Shown here piece after piece: positions 17,881-25,829 of a stretch of DNA of 64,000 nucleotides. Position 1 is the first letter of the stretch, and the number at the start of each line of letters is the position of its first letter. This DNA is from Pirellulales bacterium (lineage in GTDB: Bacteria > Planctomycetota > Planctomycetia > Pirellulales > JAEUIK01), in NCBI GenBank assembly GCA_019636335.1, contig JAHBXR010000017.1, positions 62,001 through 126,000 on the forward strand, written 5' to 3'. A program made the position numbers and the translations under genes. The notes beneath the pieces were generated by a model. That model was not told the DNA's origin. It saw only the letters and a program-made list of their open reading frames with translations, and ran no database searches.

Positions 17881-18713
17881 CGATCCCTCCTTGGATCTAG
17901 AGCTGCGTTTTTCGCCGTCACGCACGTGCCGTGCGGAACGGCGAACGACGGCGCAGCGAAGAGAACGGCAGCCGCGGACGGGGATTGAAGCTCTGGCGGA
18001 CCGGCGGTCCGAGCGCGGACAGGGCCCGAGCTTCAACGGCTGGCGCAACCTCCCTGTTGCCATCAAAAGGCTCGCCCGACCGTGTCGCTGTCACTGCGCC
18101 TCTTGCGCGAGTGGCCGATTCTGTTTCGGGCAGAACCGTGCGACGGCGGGTTGTCGTAGCGAACCACCAAAACTTTGGGTCACGAAGGGCGGCATATTGC
18201 ACGCCCACGGCATTTCTTACAATCCCAATCGTGCGGCTCGATTTCGACCACTGCCCCCATCCAGCGAGCAAAACAGCGGTCGTGGAACCACTTGAGACGC
18301 TTCGAGCCCGGCGAACGCGGTCGTCCGCCAAGACCGACGAGTTTCAGAGATGCACGCGCCGTGCCAAAAATCGGCCAATCGAGCGAACCACCTTGTGGCG
18401 CGATGGCGTCTCGAACTTAACCCGAAGCGTCAGCGCGGGGATTCTTGGAAACAACATCGATTGTAATGCCCCCTCGCTCACGCTTCGGGTTAGGAATCGT
18501 CCATCGTACCAAGGGCTGCTAGCACGCGGTGATTTCACCCGATCATTGCTCCCGCGCGTGCTCTGCTCAAAGCCCGACATAACCTAGACTTGCGTGTGCG
18601 ACGGACTCGTCTGCCGGCCGCGAGCACGGTCGGCTACAATGCCCGCACGCTGCCCCGGCTGACGTTCGCTCTCGTGATTGTCTCGTGTCCACCTGCGGAA
18701 TCGACGCCCCACC
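17881..18713. other. Long intergenic region between the fusion protease and metG
   Basis: These 833 bases hold no supported gene. Open frames across them are low-complexity and pass through a repeat. Contents: the promoter region of the thioredoxin-protease gene, the interspersed palindrome at 18417-18492, and a TACAAT box (18635-18640) 74 bases before metG that may be its -10 element. Confidence 0.5.
18417..18492. repeat. Interspersed palindromic element, copy A
   Basis: Imperfect inverted repeat whose outer arms contain AACCCGAAGCGT (18419-18430) and ACGCTTCGGGTT (18480-18491), with GC-rich inner arms and a roughly 28-base AT-richer centre. A second copy with better-conserved arms lies at 58711-58795. 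Translation across either copy gives the phrase TRSVS(E/A)G…LTLRV, often seen in spurious planctomycete proteins. Confidence 0.85.
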
Positions 18714-20315
18714 ATGTCCGAAAAGTTCTATCTCACGACCGCCATCGACTACCCGAACAGCCGGCCGCACATCGGCACGGCCTTCGAGAAAATTGGCGCT
18801 GACGTCCAGGCACGCTATCGGCGCCAGCAGGGGCGGCCGGTCTATTTTCTCATGGGCAACGACGAGAACACGATCAAGGTCGTCGAGCGGGCGGAGCAAC
18901 TCGGGCTCGAGCCGAAGCCTTATGTTGACGACATGGCCCGCCAGTTTCGCGAGGTCTGGGGGGCGCTCGATATCTCGTACGACGACTTCATCCAGACCAG
19001 CGAAGAGCGGCACCGCATCGGCTGCCAGAAGTTCATCTCCAAGGTCTACGAAGCGGGCGACATCTACAAGAAGAACTACCAGGCGCTCTATTGCGAAGGC
19101 TGCGAGGAGTTCAAGACCGAAAGCCAACTCTCGCCGGAGCGCCGCTGTCCGAACCATCCCAACCGCGAGCTGAAGCACGTCGAGGAAGAGAATTACTTCT
19201 TCCGGCTGTCGAGCTATCAGGAGCGACTGCTCGCGCTGTACGACGAGCGCCCCGATTTCATTCGTCCCGAGACGCGCCGCAATGAGATTTTGAGCCTGGT
19301 GCGCGGCGGGTTGGAAGACATCTCGATCAGCCGCCGCGATTTCACCTGGGGCATCGACGTGCCCTGGGATGCCGAACACAAGATCTATGTCTGGTTCGAC
19401 GCGCTGTTGAACTACATCACGGGCATCGGCTACGGCACCGACGAGGCGCTCTTCAAACGTTTCTGGCCGGCCGACGTCCACTTCATCGGCAAGGACATCA
19501 CGCGGTTCCACTGTGCGCTATGGCCGGCGATGCTCTTGAGCGCGAGCGTCGAGCTGCCGCGGCAGGTTTTCGCCCACGGCTTCGTCTACGTGAAGAACGA
19601 GGCCACCGACGAAGTGCAGAAGATCTCGAAATCGCTCGGCAACGTGATCGAGCCGATGGATATCGTACGTGAGTTTTCGAGCGATGCCTTCCGCTATTAC
19701 TTCATGCGCGAGTGCCCCTTCGGCGGCGACGGCGAGTTCAGCTTTTCGCGCTTCGTGGCCAGCTACAACGCCGATCTGGCGAACAACCTGGGCAACCTGT
19801 TCAGCCGCACGACCAGCATGGCGCAGCGCTATTTCGATGGCGTGCTGGCCGGCTCGCGCGACGTGGCGCCGAGCGAAGTCTTCGGCGATCTTGATCTCTT
19901 GGCCACGGTGCGCGGCATTGCCGAGGATATCGAGGCATGCCGCTACAACCTGGCGCTGGAAACGATCTGGCGACAGGTGCTCGACCGTGCGAATCGCTAT
20001 ATCGAGGAGCAGCGTCCCTGGCTGCTGGCGAATCCGCAGAAGCCCGAGTACGACCTGGCCGCCTGCAACCGCGTGCTGGCGAACCTGGCCGAGGCGGTCC
20101 GCGTGGCGGCCATTCTGATTCGGCCCTTCCTGCCGCGCGCCGCCGAGCGAATCTACGCCGGCTTCAATTTTCCGACGCCCTTCGCCGAGGCGGGTTACGA
20201 CCAGATCGCGACACGCCCCGCGCTGGTGGAAGATCTGCGCGTCACCGCCGCTTTGACGGCCGACGGCAAGGTGGAACCGCTCTTTCCCAAGATCGAACCG
20301 GCCAAGGCGAAGTAG
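18714..20315 (+). CDS. metG: Methionyl-tRNA synthetase
   Basis: A 533-residue class I synthetase that charges tRNA-Met. It has the HIGH-like motif NSRPHIGTAFEKIG (about 14-27), a zinc-knuckle-like insert (YCEGCEEF…RRCPNHP, about 125-150), WFDALLNYITG, and the KMSKS-equivalent KISKSLGN (about 303-310), then the anticodon-binding helical domain. It lacks the C-terminal EMAP/tRNA-binding domain present in longer MetRS forms. ATG 18714 gives the standard N-terminus MSEKFYLTTAIDYPN; the frame is open 36 bases further upstream. No operon partner is evident. Confidence 0.96.
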   Translation: MSEKFYLTTAIDYPNSRPHIGTAFEKIGADVQARYRRQQGRPVYFLMGNDENTIKVVERAEQLGLEPKPYVDDMARQFREVWGALDISYDDFIQTSEERHRIGCQKFISKVYEAGDIYKKNYQALYCEGCEEFKTESQLSPERRCPNHPNRELKHVEEENYFFRLSSYQERLLALYDERPDFIRPETRRNEILSLVRGGLEDISISRRDFTWGIDVPWDAEHKIYVWFDALLNYITGIGYGTDEALFKRFWPADVHFIGKDITRFHCALWPAMLLSASVELPRQVFAHGFVYVKNEATDEVQKISKSLGNVIEPMDIVREFSSDAFRYYFMRECPFGGDGEFSFSRFVASYNADLANNLGNLFSRTTSMAQRYFDGVLAGSRDVAPSEVFGDLDLLATVRGIAEDIEACRYNLALETIWRQVLDRANRYIEEQRPWLLANPQKPEYDLAACNRVLANLAEAVRVAAILIRPFLPRAAERIYAGFNFPTPFAEAGYDQIATRPALVEDLRVTAALTADGKVEPLFPKIEPAKAK

Positions 20316-20370
20316 CCGGGATCGCCCTTAAGGGGGCAGCCGATACGCCTGGTGGGATGGAACAAAAAAA

Positions 20371-20400
20371 TCACCGCGAAGACGCAAAGAGCGCGAAGAT
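20371..20400. repeat. Fragment of a widespread intergenic repeat
   Basis: The text TCACCGCGAAGACGCAAAGA continuing GCGCGAAGAT, found between metG and the convergent TPR gene, resembles a short repeat I recall between genes in many unrelated bacteria (its translation reads NHREDAKSAKI). Only one copy is visible here. Just before it is a 10-base palindrome CCCTTAAGGG (20325-20334). Confidence 0.4.
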
Positions 20401-20467
20401 TCCTTACGAGCAATAGGCTCAATCATCTACTTGCACAGTAGACGAATTCAAACCGTGGCCTGACGGT

Positions 20468-22144
20468 TCATTCCGCGAAGGGATCGTCGATCGAGTTCGC
20501 CGGGTTGGGCGTCGAAGTGGCCGGCGTGGCGGGCGTGGGGAGCACGGGATTGGCCGCCGGTGTGTTCGGCGAGGCGGGAGCCCCAGCGGCACGAGCCGGC
20601 AGCGGAGTGGCCGCTGGCGTTTGAGCCGGAGTCGTGCCGGGGAGCACCGAGCCCGTCGCCGGAGTCGCGGTTATCGGCGCGACCGCGTTGGCAGCCGGCA
20701 CCGTCGTGTTCGGCGCACTGTTCGCCCGCGGCGTCACGGGGGTCGGCACGTCGGCGAAGGGATCGTCGGCTTGAGAAGGATCCGAAATGGGTTCGGTTTC
20801 CATTACTTGTGCCTCTCCCAGGGGCGTGTCGTCGGCCAGGGGATTCGTCGCCGCCGGTGGCGCGGGCACCGTGTCTTCGCTCAAAGGCTCGGCCGGCACG
20901 GCAGCCCCCGCCCCAGGATCAGCAAACGGATCGGCCGCATCCACCGGCGCAGGAGGAACAGGTGCAGCACTGGCGGGCGCGGAGGCCGGCGCTGGTGTGG
21001 CGAACGGATCGGCCGCGTCGGTCTCGACCGGAGCGGGCACCGAAGGCGTCGTCTCTGCCGGTGGCGTGGCAAACGGATCGGCCGCATCGTCAGCCGGCGC
21101 AGGAGGAGGTGACGTTGGCGTGCCCGTCTCTGCCGGCATCGAACCGTCGGCGGGGGGCGTCGTGAAAGGATCGGGCTCGTCGCTGGGAGACGGAACGTCC
21201 GGAGGAGTTTCGGCCGGCGGATTGGCGAACGGGTCGGCCTCGTCCGTTGGCGCCGGCGCGGTCTCGGCTGGACTGCCGAACGGATCAGCGGCGTCCGCCG
21301 GAGCGGCCGGCACGAGTGTCGTAGGCGCAGGTGCTGGCGTTCCAAACGGGTCGGCCGCATCGCTCGACGCCGGATCGGGCGTCTCCTCGAAGGGCGCGGA
21401 GAATGGATCGTCGCTGGCTGGTTCGGCCGGCATGGTCTCGACCGGCGGAAGGCCAGCCGGCGTGTTCGGGACATCGGTCGGTTCAGGGCTGACCGGCGTG
21501 GGCACGTCGGCAAAGGGATCGTCCGCCTCGGAGGAATCGGAGACCGGCTCGGTCTCCATCACTTGGGCTTCGCCCAGCGGCGTGTCGTCGAAGGCCGGTT
21601 CGGTGGCCGCCGGCGGTACCGCGATCGTATCGCCCAACTGGTCTTCGACCTGCGTGGCGACTTCACCACCGGGCACTGGTGTATCGACCGTCAGCACGCC
21701 CTCGCCACTTTCGGTGCGGCGGTAGCGCGCGGCGCGTTCTTTCTCGGCTTCGCGAATCGCCGCCAGTCGACCGGCGCCACGATAGCGCTCGATCATCATA
21801 CGGGCCTGCCCTTGCACGCGTTGCAGGGCCTGGCTGACGTCGTAGAAGCGCTGGCTGTTGCCGTTCTCGAGTTGCGCGCCCTTGGTAAAGTCGGTCTCGG
21901 CATCCGCGCGGCGCCCTTCACGCAGCCGGGCCAGCCCGCGGAAGTAGTAACAGCGAGGATCCTCGCTGCCACCGTCGATCGCGGCGGTCAGGTACTCGTC
22001 GGCCTGCTGCGTTTGCCCGGCGAAGTAGGCGTGGACTCCGCTGCCGTACAGGTCTTGCAGGATGGCATCTTCGGCCGCGGCCAGACCGCCACTTGCGCAG
22101 GTGGCCAAGGCCAGGCAACTCAGGAGGACGATTCGGCGAAACAT
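20468..22144 (-). CDS. Secreted TPR protein with Pro/Ala-rich DPF-repeat tail
   Basis: A 558-residue protein with a signal peptide (MFRRIVLLSCLALATCASGGLAAAE). A TPR-like pair (HAYFAGQTQQADEYLTAAID…YYFRGLARLREGRRADAETDF, about 35-90) follows. The remaining ~380 residues are a Pro/Ala/Thr/Asp-rich tail with eleven DPF motifs, mostly (A/D)ADPFA.P, and ending DDPFAE. A block of about 30 residues containing TPLGEAQVMETEP and ADDPFADVPTPV occurs twice (about 188-220 and 440-475), a clear internal duplication. Function is unknown. The architecture suggests an envelope scaffold with TPRs binding partners and the DPF tail acting as a linear-motif array. Confidence 0.75.
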   Translation of the reverse strand: MFRRIVLLSCLALATCASGGLAAAEDAILQDLYGSGVHAYFAGQTQQADEYLTAAIDGGSEDPRCYYFRGLARLREGRRADAETDFTKGAQLENGNSQRFYDVSQALQRVQGQARMMIERYRGAGRLAAIREAEKERAARYRRTESGEGVLTVDTPVPGGEVATQVEDQLGDTIAVPPAATEPAFDDTPLGEAQVMETEPVSDSSEADDPFADVPTPVSPEPTDVPNTPAGLPPVETMPAEPASDDPFSAPFEETPDPASSDAADPFGTPAPAPTTLVPAAPADAADPFGSPAETAPAPTDEADPFANPPAETPPDVPSPSDEPDPFTTPPADGSMPAETGTPTSPPPAPADDAADPFATPPAETTPSVPAPVETDAADPFATPAPASAPASAAPVPPAPVDAADPFADPGAGAAVPAEPLSEDTVPAPPAATNPLADDTPLGEAQVMETEPISDPSQADDPFADVPTPVTPRANSAPNTTVPAANAVAPITATPATGSVLPGTTPAQTPAATPLPARAAGAPASPNTPAANPVLPTPATPATSTPNPANSIDDPFAE

Positions 22145-22201
22145 GGCTTCTCTAGCTCCGGGAAAGGCGAATGGTCGGCGCGAAACGGCCGCGTGTGGGC
22201 A

Positions 22202-22819
22202 TTACGGCAGCTTCTTGACCTTCAGGTTCTTGTAGTGGACGACACTGCCCGGGTCGTGCTGTTGCAGCGCGAGCAGGCCCTGCTTGTAGGTGTTGTCTTC
22301 ATCCACGAAGTCGACGAGCACCTTGTCGTTGACCTTGATCACGATGTGATTGCCATTGCAGATGACGTGCTGCGTCCACCAGGTGTCGTCGGGGACGTGC
22401 TGCTCGAAGACCTTCTTCAGGTAATAGAGGCTGCCCGTCTTCACCGGGTCGCCGCTGCTGTTGTTGACTTGCGCTTCGTACCCCTTCGGCCAGCCGGGGC
22501 CGAACGCGGTGCGGAAGTACATGCCCGAGTTGCCCCCTTTGTTGAGTTTCACGTCGGCGATGAACTCGAGGTTCTCGAACTCCTGGGGATGATCGGGATC
22601 GGAGCCGACATAGAAGAGGTGGCTGCGTTCGCCGCGGCCGGTGATGGTGCCTTCTTCGACGGTCCAGTTTTCCGGCTTCTCACTGGCCTTCCAACCTGTG
22701 AGGGTCTTGCCGTCGAACAGTTCGACCCAGCCGTCGGCGTCGGGCTTGGCCTCATCGGCCAGGGCCACGCAGGTGACCAGAGCCAGGGCGGGAAGCGCGG
22801 CGAACAAAGCACGTTTCAT
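22202..22819 (-). CDS. Secreted DUF1080 (3-keto-disaccharide hydrolase-type) domain protein
   Basis: A 205-residue protein with a signal peptide (MKRALFAALPALALVTCVALADE) and a single DUF1080 concanavalin-like domain: GWVELFDGKTLTGWK (about 32-46), NLEFIADVKLNKGGNSGMYFRT (about 80-100), GYEAQVNN and the closing LLALQQHDPGSVVHYKNLKVKKL. Members of this family have been assigned 3-keto-glycoside hydrolase activity, and planctomycetes carry many paralogues. ATG 22819 is chosen because GGAG lies nine bases upstream; two upstream in-frame ATGs would spoil the signal peptide. It is divergent from the transporter gene across a 331-base gap. Confidence 0.9.
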   Translation of the reverse strand: MKRALFAALPALALVTCVALADEAKPDADGWVELFDGKTLTGWKASEKPENWTVEEGTITGRGERSHLFYVGSDPDHPQEFENLEFIADVKLNKGGNSGMYFRTAFGPGWPKGYEAQVNNSSGDPVKTGSLYYLKKVFEQHVPDDTWWTQHVICNGNHIVIKVNDKVLVDFVDEDNTYKQGLLALQQHDPGSVVHYKNLKVKKLP

Positions 22820-23150
22820 CGAACACATCTCCAGATGCGTGAGGTTCAAGTAGGGGCGCGGGCAGTGTCGGCGGCGGACGAACCGGGGCGTTGCTCGGGC
22901 CGCGGCCGGGCGAGCAGGTTTAATTCAGTTTGACCGGCGGAATGGGGGCTGTAAACGAGATTTTGGCCGACTCGAGGGGGTCGCCCGGTGCGGCCGAAGG
23001 CATTCCGCCGGCCGAACGCTGTTCAAGGGTTCATTCGCGGCCCGCTTGCCCCTAGAATGGCTCGCTTTGCGACCGGGCTGGCCGCCGATCGACCGCCCGA
23101 ATTGATCCGTTTCGAGACCCCACGACGCCCGCTGCAAGGTGACCCGCACG
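22820..23150. other. Divergent control region between the DUF1080 gene and the transporter gene
   Basis: No gene is supported in these 331 bases. An 11-bp perfect inverted repeat, CCGGCGGAATG (22934-22944) and CATTCCGCCGG (23001-23011), is separated by 56 bases. A TAGAAT box (23053-23058) 93 bases before the transporter start may be its -10 element. Confidence 0.4.
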
Positions 23151-24419
23151 ATGACGCGCAATCCCTACGAAGCTCCCAACATGGAGTCGGGCACGCCCCT
23201 GTTCACGGTGACGACCTGGGGCAAGCTGGGGGTGATGATGTTTCTGCAATACTTCGTCTGGGGCGCTTGGTGGGTCACGCTGGGGACCTATCTCAGCCAG
23301 ACGCAGAAGTTCACCGGCGACCAGGTGGGCAAGATCTACGGCACGGCGGCCCTGGCCGGCATGATCTCTCCCTTTATCGTGGGCATGGTGGCCGACCGAT
23401 TTTTCGCCACGCAACGCATTCTGGCCACGCTGCACCTGGTGGGGGCGGGGGTGTTGTTCTATGCCTCGTACGTGGATAGCTTCGGGCTGCTCTATCCGGT
23501 GCTGCTGGTTTATTACTTGTGCTACATGCCGACGTTGGCGCTGACCAACTCGCTCTCGTTCCATCACATGAGCGACCCCGAGACGCAATTCCCCCGCGTT
23601 CGCGTGCTGGGGACAGGCGGTTGGATTGCGGCCGGATTGGCATTGGGACTCGCGCAGCTCTTGGGCTACACCGGCATCGAGGCGGCAGCTACTCCCATGC
23701 GCATCGCCGCGGTAACGTCTCTCGTGTTGGGTTTCTATTGTTTCTTCCTGCCGCATACTCCGCCGGCGAATCCCGAGGGGCGGATTACCGCGCGGCAGGT
23801 TTTGGGACTCGACGCGCTCAAACTCATGAAGCGTTGGCCCTTCGCGGTGTTCGTCATCTGCTCGTTTCTGATCTGCATTCCGTTGCAGTTCTATTACGCC
23901 TGGACAAACGTCTTCTTGAACGAAATCAAGGTGCCGTATGCTGCCTCGATCATGATTCTGGGGCAGGTGTCCGAAATCGGATTCATGCTGCTCATGCCCC
24001 TTTTCTTTGTGCGATTGGGGGTCAAGTACATGTTGTTGGTGGGGATGGCGTGTTGGGCCGCACGGTATGTGCTGTTCGGTTTTGGCAACGGAAGTGAACT
24101 ATTCTGGATGCTCGCCATCGGCATTCTGCTGCACGGTATCTGCTACGATTTCTTCTTCGTCACCGGGCAGATCTACGTCGACCAGCAGGCGTCGAAGAGC
24201 ATTCGCGCCTCGGCGCAGGGATTCATCGCCTTCGTCACCCTGGGCGTGGGCGGGTTCATCGGCACATGGATCTCGGGCGACGTCGTGCAGGCCTTCCAAA
24301 CTGCTGAAGGAGTCCACGACTGGCGCAGCATCTGGCTGGTGCCGGCGGCCATGGCGGCCGTCGTCCTGGTGGTATTCGCACTGCTGTTCCGCGAGAATGG
24401 CAGCAGCAAGGCCGACTAA
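23151..24419 (+). CDS. Major-facilitator transporter of the nucleoside:H+ symporter (NupG-like) family
   Basis: A 422-residue protein with about 12 membrane segments. It resembles the NHS family, for example MMFLQYFVWGAWWVTLGTYLSQ (helix 1), GKIYGTAALAGMISPFIVGMVADRFF (helix 2 and the MFS loop), FHHMSDPETQFPRVRVLGTGGWIAAGL, and a C-terminal FVTGQIYVDQQASKSIRASAQGF. NupG and XapB import nucleosides by proton symport. Planctomycete relatives are numerous and their substrates are not established. ATG 23151 has AGGTGA eight bases upstream. Being divergent from a DUF1080 glycoside-type hydrolase hints that it may carry sugar products instead. Confidence 0.88.
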   Translation: MTRNPYEAPNMESGTPLFTVTTWGKLGVMMFLQYFVWGAWWVTLGTYLSQTQKFTGDQVGKIYGTAALAGMISPFIVGMVADRFFATQRILATLHLVGAGVLFYASYVDSFGLLYPVLLVYYLCYMPTLALTNSLSFHHMSDPETQFPRVRVLGTGGWIAAGLALGLAQLLGYTGIEAAATPMRIAAVTSLVLGFYCFFLPHTPPANPEGRITARQVLGLDALKLMKRWPFAVFVICSFLICIPLQFYYAWTNVFLNEIKVPYAASIMILGQVSEIGFMLLMPLFFVRLGVKYMLLVGMACWAARYVLFGFGNGSELFWMLAIGILLHGICYDFFFVTGQIYVDQQASKSIRASAQGFIAFVTLGVGGFIGTWISGDVVQAFQTAEGVHDWRSIWLVPAAMAAVVLVVFALLFRENGSSKAD

Positions 24420-24726
24420 AGCTCGCGTAGCGCCGCCGAGATCGCCACGCTACTGCCATCGTCGAGCAAGAGCTGGTGTGGATGCTGAACGGTAAGATGT
24501 CCGACTCGCTCACCTGGAAATCGCCCGGCATGAAGGCGATTGCATTCCCATCCGGCAGGCCGTTGGCCTGGGCTACCCTATTGGGCCCCGTTGGGGCTGA
24601 GGTCGTTGGCCGTGGTACGGCGTTGCGACAGGGGGTTGTCGCACGTTGCCCACAGCGCAAAAATTAGGAAGGTGGCGCTCGGTCGGATTCGCGATCAGCT
24701 CCGTGCCAAGAATAGGAGCTACTGCC
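24420..24726. other. Hairpin-rich region upstream of the universal stress gene
   Basis: No convincing gene in 307 bases. Four small perfect hairpins follow one another: CAGGCC/GGCCTG (24556-24570), GCCCC/GGGGC (24585-24597), GCCGT/ACGGC (24609-24621) and TGCGACA/TGTCGCA (24624-24643), the first three with 3-base loops. They may form a structured leader or operator array. The Shine-Dalgarno AGGAG of the next gene is at 24714-24718. Confidence 0.45.
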
Positions 24727-25173
24727 ATGCAAGCCAAGAAAATCCTCTTCCCGACCGACTTTTCCACCTCGAGCGACGCCGGCCTGCGCGAGGCGACGGC
24801 CCTGGCGCGCGAGTCGGGCGCTTTGCTCCTGATCGTTCACGTCGAGGAGCCCCCCACCGCGTACGGCGGCGGCGAGATGTACTACGGCGTGCCCGACCCG
24901 AACAACGAGCAGATCGTGGCGATGCTCAAGGCCGTGACGCCGAACGCGCCCGACGTGCGCTACGAGCACCGGCTCATCGTGGGCGACCCCGCCGCCGAGA
25001 TTGTGCGGCTGGCCGAGGAAGAAGGGGTCGATCTCATCGTGCTGGGCACGCACGGGCGCACGGGGCTGCGGCGCCTGCTGATGGGAAGCGTGGCCGAGGC
25101 GATCGTCCGCCGCGCGAATTGCCGCGTGCTGACCGTCAAGCCGCCCCCCGAGGGGGCGCCGGACCGCCCGTAG
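24727..25173 (+). CDS. Universal stress protein (UspA family)
   Basis: A 148-residue single-domain Usp: MQAKKILFPTDFSTSSDAGL at the start and, near the end, the ATP-binding signature GTHGRTGLRRLLMGSVAEAIV (G-2X-G-9X-G-S). The intact nucleotide loop suggests an ATP-binding UspFG-type protein. ATG 24727 is set by AGGAG at 24714-24718. It converges with the FixJ-like regulator, whose stop lies only 8 bases away. A second Usp gene is at 48272. Confidence 0.93.
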   Translation: MQAKKILFPTDFSTSSDAGLREATALARESGALLLIVHVEEPPTAYGGGEMYYGVPDPNNEQIVAMLKAVTPNAPDVRYEHRLIVGDPAAEIVRLAEEEGVDLIVLGTHGRTGLRRLLMGSVAEAIVRRANCRVLTVKPPPEGAPDRP

Positions 25174-25181
25174 GGCGAGCG

Positions 25182-25829
25182 TTACGCTTCCTGCTCGTCG
25201 ACGTCGGGCGAGGGCACGATGCGCTTCGTGACCATCAGCACCAGTTGGGCAACGGAGCTGACCCCCATCTTTTGGCGCACGTTGGCACGGTGAATCTCGA
25301 CCGTCTTGGTGCTGATCTTGAGCCGCTCGGCGATCGATTTCGTCGACGTGCCAGTGAGCATCAGGTCGAGCACCTCGCGTTCGCGCGGCGTGAGCCGGTT
25401 GAGGCGGTCTTCGACCTGGCGGCGCGCCGCGTGCCGCGCGCGAGCCTGGGCATCGGTGGCCAACGCCTCGTGTACCCGTTCGAGCAGGCTTTGTCGCGAG
25501 ACCGGCTTCTCGAGAAAGTCGAGCGCCCCGTCGTGCATGGCATGCACTGCCGTGGGGACGTCGCCGTGGCCGGTGATGACAATGAACGGCGGCCGCGGCT
25601 CAAAGCCGTGCAGGCGTTCGATCATTTCCAGGCCCGACATGCCCGGCAGTCGCAGGTCAAGCAGGAGGCAACCGGGGCGCGCCGGATCGAAGGCATCGAG
25701 ATAGGCCTGCGGACCGGCGTACGATTCGACGCGCAGACCTTCGCTGCCCAACAATCGCTCGAGCGATTGACGCATATCTTCGTCGTCCTCGACCACAAAG
25801 ACCGTAGGTTCATCGACCAACATAATCAT
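25182..25829 (-). CDS. FixJ-family response regulator (receiver + LuxR-type HTH)
   Basis: A 215-residue regulator. The receiver domain (about 8-125) has acidic pocket VEDDEDM, the phospho-acceptor Asp in LLLDLRLPGMSG (about 57), Thr in ITGHGD and Lys in FLEKPVS. The C-terminal LuxR/NarL-type HTH (about 145-205) contains LTPREREVLDLMLTGTSTKSIAERL and STKTVEIHRANVRQKMG. It is the second gene of an operon with the histidine kinase upstream; the two overlap by 20 bases, or 14 if the internal ATG at 25823 is used. Signal and targets are unknown. Confidence 0.93.
   Translation of the reverse strand: MIMLVDEPTVFVVEDDEDMRQSLERLLGSEGLRVESYAGPQAYLDAFDPARPGCLLLDLRLPGMSGLEMIERLHGFEPRPPFIVITGHGDVPTAVHAMHDGALDFLEKPVSRQSLLERVHEALATDAQARARHAARRQVEDRLNRLTPREREVLDLMLTGTSTKSIAERLKISTKTVEIHRANVRQKMGVSSVAQLVLMVTKRIVPSPDVDEQEA

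Noticed and set aside
17931..18587. 218-codon frame in the gap before metG
   Set aside because: Its translation runs through the interspersed repeat (TRSVSAG…LTLRV) and has no ordered domain; this is the usual artefact of that element.
20371..20420. Small coding frame reading NHREDAKSAKI
   Set aside because: A translation of the dispersed repeat, continuing from metG's stop region; no start signal.
24476..24667. 63-codon frame, and an opposite-strand frame containing PDGNAIAFMPGDF
   Set aside because: It lies across the hairpin array and has no Shine-Dalgarno. I could not match either translation to a family, though a decayed gene cannot be excluded.
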